Origin: Yonghaparkia sp. Root332
Lineage (GTDB): Bacteria; Actinomycetota; Actinomycetes; Actinomycetales; Microbacteriaceae
Direction: 5' to 3'
Assembly (NCBI RefSeq): GCF_001425665.1
Contig: NZ_LMCX01000001.1
Location: 1,521,028-1,585,027 of the forward strand
DNA length: 64,000 nt
In this document: positions 61,968-64,000 of the stretch, piece after piece
Layout: each line of letters opens with the position of its first letter
Position numbering within the stretch: the stretch's first letter is position 1
Translations under genes and position numbers: made by a program
The notes under the pieces: generated by a model
Seen by the model: only the letters and a program-made list of their open reading frames with translations
Databases searched by the model: none
Told to the model about the DNA's origin: nothing

Positions 61968-63044
61968 GTGACGTCCCTCGCCGACCTCCCCATCCGCGAC
62001 GACCTGCGCGGTCTGACGCCCTACGGCGCCCCGCAGAAGCCCGTCCGCATCGCTCTCAACGTCAACGAGAACACCCACCCGGTTCCCCCGGAGGTCGTCG
62101 CGCACGTGACGGCGGCGGTCGAGCGCGAGATGCGCAGCATCAACCGCTACCCCGACCGAGAGTTCACCCTCCTCCGAGAGCACCTCGCGGGCTACCTCGG
62201 CGGCGGCATCGCCCCCGAGCAGATCTGGGCGGCGAACGGCTCCAACGAGGTCATCCAGCACATCCTGCAGGCGTTCGGCGGCCCCGGGCGGCGCGTGCTC
62301 GGCTTCCCGCCGACGTACTCGATGCACGCGATCATCGCCGCCGGCACAGGCACGCAGTGGGTCGAGGGCGCGCGGGATGACGACTACCGACTGAGCCCCG
62401 CGACCGCGGCCGCCGCCGTCGAGCGCACCGACCCCGACCTGGTGTTCCTGTGCGCGCCCAACAACCCGACCGGCACCCCGATCGGCCTCGACACGATCGC
62501 CGCCGTCTACGAGGCGAGCCGCGGCATCGTCATGGTCGACGAGGCGTACGCCGAGTTCATGCCGGAGGGGGAGGCCTCGGCCCTGAGTCTTCTCGAGGGG
62601 CGTCCGCGCCTGGTCGTCTCGCGCACGATGAGCAAGGCCTTCGCCTTCGCCGGCGGCCGGCTCGGCTACCTCGCCGCCGACCCCGCCGTGATCGACGCTC
62701 TGCGGCTCGTGCGTCTGCCGTACCACCTCTCCGCTCTCACGCAGGCGGCGGCCGTCGCCGCGCTCGAGCACGCCCCGGCGATGCTCGCGACGGTCGGGGC
62801 GATCCGCGAGCAGCGCGACCGCCTCGTCGTCGAGCTCGCCCGGCTCGGCTACGCGCCGCACGAGAGTTGGGCGAACTTCGTCCTGTTCGGCGGCGTGACC
62901 GATCCGCATGCGACCTTCGAGCGCCTGCTCGAGCACGACATCCTCATCCGCGACCTCGGGATCCCGCACCACCTCCGCGTGACCGCGGGCACCGAGGCCG
63001 AGACGACGGAGTTCCTCGAGGTGCTCGGTAGGATCGAGCGGTGA
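61968..63044 (+). CDS. hisC: Histidinol-phosphate aminotransferase
   Basis: This 358-residue PLP enzyme of histidine synthesis converts imidazole-acetol phosphate to histidinol phosphate. It has [10 protein letters not shown] near the start, [36 protein letters not shown] and the PLP lysine in [17 protein letters not shown] near residue 222. GTG 61968 follows TAGCAT (61955-61960) by 7 nt, a leaderless arrangement. Its stop overlaps hisB (GTGA). Confidence 0.95.
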   Translation: MTSLADLPIRDDLRGLTPYGAPQKPVRIALNVNENTHPVPPEVVAHVTAAVEREMRSINRYPDREFTLLREHLAGYLGGGIAPEQIWAANGSNEVIQHILQAFGGPGRRVLGFPPTYSMHAIIAAGTGTQWVEGARDDDYRLSPATAAAAVERTDPDLVFLCAPNNPTGTPIGLDTIAAVYEASRGIVMVDEAYAEFMPEGEASALSLLEGRPRLVVSRTMSKAFAFAGGRLGYLAADPAVIDALRLVRLPYHLSALTQAAAVAALEHAPAMLATVGAIREQRDRLVVELARLGYAPHESWANFVLFGGVTDPHATFERLLEHDILIRDLGIPHHLRVTAGTEAETTEFLEVLGRIER

Positions 63045-63646
63045 CCTCACCCCGCACCGCCGACCTCCGCCGCGAGACGAGCGAGTCGAGCATCCGCCTC
63101 TCGATCGATCTGGACGGCAGCGGCCAGTCGTCGATCTCGACGACGGTGCCGTTCTTCGACCACATGCTGACGGCGTTCGCGAAGCACGCGCTCGTCGACC
63201 TGACCGTCGAGGCCCACGGCGACACCGCGATCGACGTGCACCACACGGTGGAGGACACGGGCATCGTGCTCGGCCAGGCGATCCGCAGCGCGCTCGGAGA
63301 CAAGTCCGGCATCGCGCGCTTCGGCGATGCTCTCGTGCCGCTCGACGACGCGCTCGCGCAGGCCGTCGTCGACGTCTCCGGCCGCCCCTACCTCGTGCAC
63401 TCCGGCGAGCCCGCCGGCTTCGAGCTGCACCTCATCGGCGGCCACTTCACCGGGTCGATGGTGCGCCACGTCTTCGAGGCCATCACGATGCACGCCGGGC
63501 TGACCGTCCATCTCACGGTGCTCGCCGGTCGAGACCCGCACCACATCGCCGAGGCCGAGTTCAAGGCCTTCGCCCGCGCGTTCCGCCAGGCCGTGCAGCT
63601 CGACGCGCGCGTGCAGGGCGTGCCGTCGACCAAGGGCGCGCTCTGA
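63041..63646 (+). CDS. hisB: Imidazoleglycerol-phosphate dehydratase
   Basis: This 201-residue single-domain dehydratase of histidine synthesis has the metal-binding histidines in [30 protein letters not shown] and [10 protein letters not shown], and the ending [16 protein letters not shown]. It is full-length. GTG 63041 overlaps hisC (GTGA). TAGGAT (63029-63034) lies 6 nt before it, so an internal leaderless start is also possible. Confidence 0.96.
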   Translation: MTSPRTADLRRETSESSIRLSIDLDGSGQSSISTTVPFFDHMLTAFAKHALVDLTVEAHGDTAIDVHHTVEDTGIVLGQAIRSALGDKSGIARFGDALVPLDDALAQAVVDVSGRPYLVHSGEPAGFELHLIGGHFTGSMVRHVFEAITMHAGLTVHLTVLAGRDPHHIAEAEFKAFARAFRQAVQLDARVQGVPSTKGAL

Positions 63647-63648
63647 CC

Positions 63649-64000
63649 GTGAGCGAGCGCCCCAGCGTCGTCGTCCTCGACTACGGCTCCGGAAACATCC
63701 ACTCGGCGGCGAAGGCGCTCGAGGCCGCCGGCGCGCGCGTCGAGGTCTCGGCCGACCGCGCGCGCGTCCGCGAGGCCGACGGTCTGCTCGTGCCCGGCGT
63801 CGGGGCGTTCGGTGCGGTCATGACGGCCCTCCGCGCGGTCGGCGGCGACGAGATGATCGACCGCCGCCTCGCCGGGGGTCGACCCGTCCTGGGCATCTGC
63901 GTCGGCATGCAGGTGCTCTTCGAGCGCGGCGACGAGCGCGGCGTCGTGAGCGAGGGCCTCGGTCAGTGGCCCGGCACCGTCTCCGAGCTCGACGCGCCCG
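63649..64000 (+). CDS. hisH: Imidazole glycerol phosphate synthase glutaminase subunit, 5' part
   Basis: The first 117 codons are inside the window. This class I glutaminase supplies ammonia to His[33 protein letters not shown] and the nucleophile Cys84 in [12 protein letters not shown] are present; the His-Glu part of the triad lies beyond the end. GTG 63649 starts 2 bases after the hisB stop, continuing the hisCBH operon. Confidence 0.93.
   Translation, partial: MSERPSVVVLDYGSGNIHSAAKALEAAGARVEVSADRARVREADGLLVPGVGAFGAVMTALRAVGGDEMIDRRLAGGRPVLGICVGMQVLFERGDERGVVSEGLGQWPGTVSELDAP

Overview
This window is a high-GC (about 70%) bacterial chromosome segment. It most likely comes from an actinobacterium of the Microbacteriaceae type. 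The evidence is the order recA-recX-miaB-miaA-dapF-hflX-lexA, the core genes rpsO, pnp, dapB, thyX, dapA, rnj, ftsK, pgsA and cinA, a DUF3046 gene beside recA, RskA-type sigma control, actinobacterial SOS boxes, and about twenty genes whose start codon lies 6-9 nt after a TAnnnT hexamer with no ribosome binding site (leaderless mRNAs). Genus is not determined.

Layout. 1-5204: end of an ABC exporter, a guanine-deaminase-like enzyme divergent from aspA, then a leftward operon of an Ada-AlkA fusion, an acidic small protein, a two-helix membrane protein, an internally deleted dehydrogenase and a 38-residue Rho-N-like peptide. 5301-13484: PrsW-type protease, zinc-ribbon membrane protein, a module of DUF4397 surface protein, class F sortase, ECF sigma and anti-sigma, then HdeD-like, FMN-binding and MarP-like protease genes. 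13631-22557: a restriction island (hsdM, hsdS, Mrr-like nuclease, vapBC, a two-repeat membrane protein, hsdR). 22693-30185: rpsO and pnp, separated by about 5 kb holding a TetR regulator, three tandem paralogous lipoproteins and a quinone oxidoreductase. 30260-35476: PEBP protein, a proton-pumping rhodopsin, aldo/keto reductase, TetR regulator with operator, histidine phosphatase and an MpaB/DUF2236 protein. 35532-37811: an operon of CoA-disulfide reductase-rhodanese fusion, rhodanese and a CsoR-family repressor with persulfide-sensor (CstR-like) residues, preceded by a perfect 16-bp operator inside its promoter. 37844-47817: dapB, thyX, dapA and rnj with thiol/redox genes (OsmC, thioredoxin-like plus DUF4395) and an AbiEi/DUF559 nuclease gene set between two tandem-repeat arrays. 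47886-64000: ftsK, pgsA, cinA, ClgR-like regulator, recA, recX, miaB, miaA, dapF, RsmC-like methyltransferase, hflX, lexA, a divergent LysM protein, and hisC-hisB-hisH (the last cut by the window end).

How it works together. LexA boxes sit at recA and between lexA and the LysM gene, so the LysM protein is probably an SOS division inhibitor of the YneA/ChiZ type. Translation is often coupled through ATGA, GTGA, TGATG or TAGTG overlaps. The points most worth following are the CstR-like sulfur operon, the sortase/DUF4397/ECF module, the composite restriction island, the triplicated cysteine-rich lipoproteins, the SOS LysM gene and the rhodopsin. I found no CRISPR array, tRNA, rRNA or transposase.
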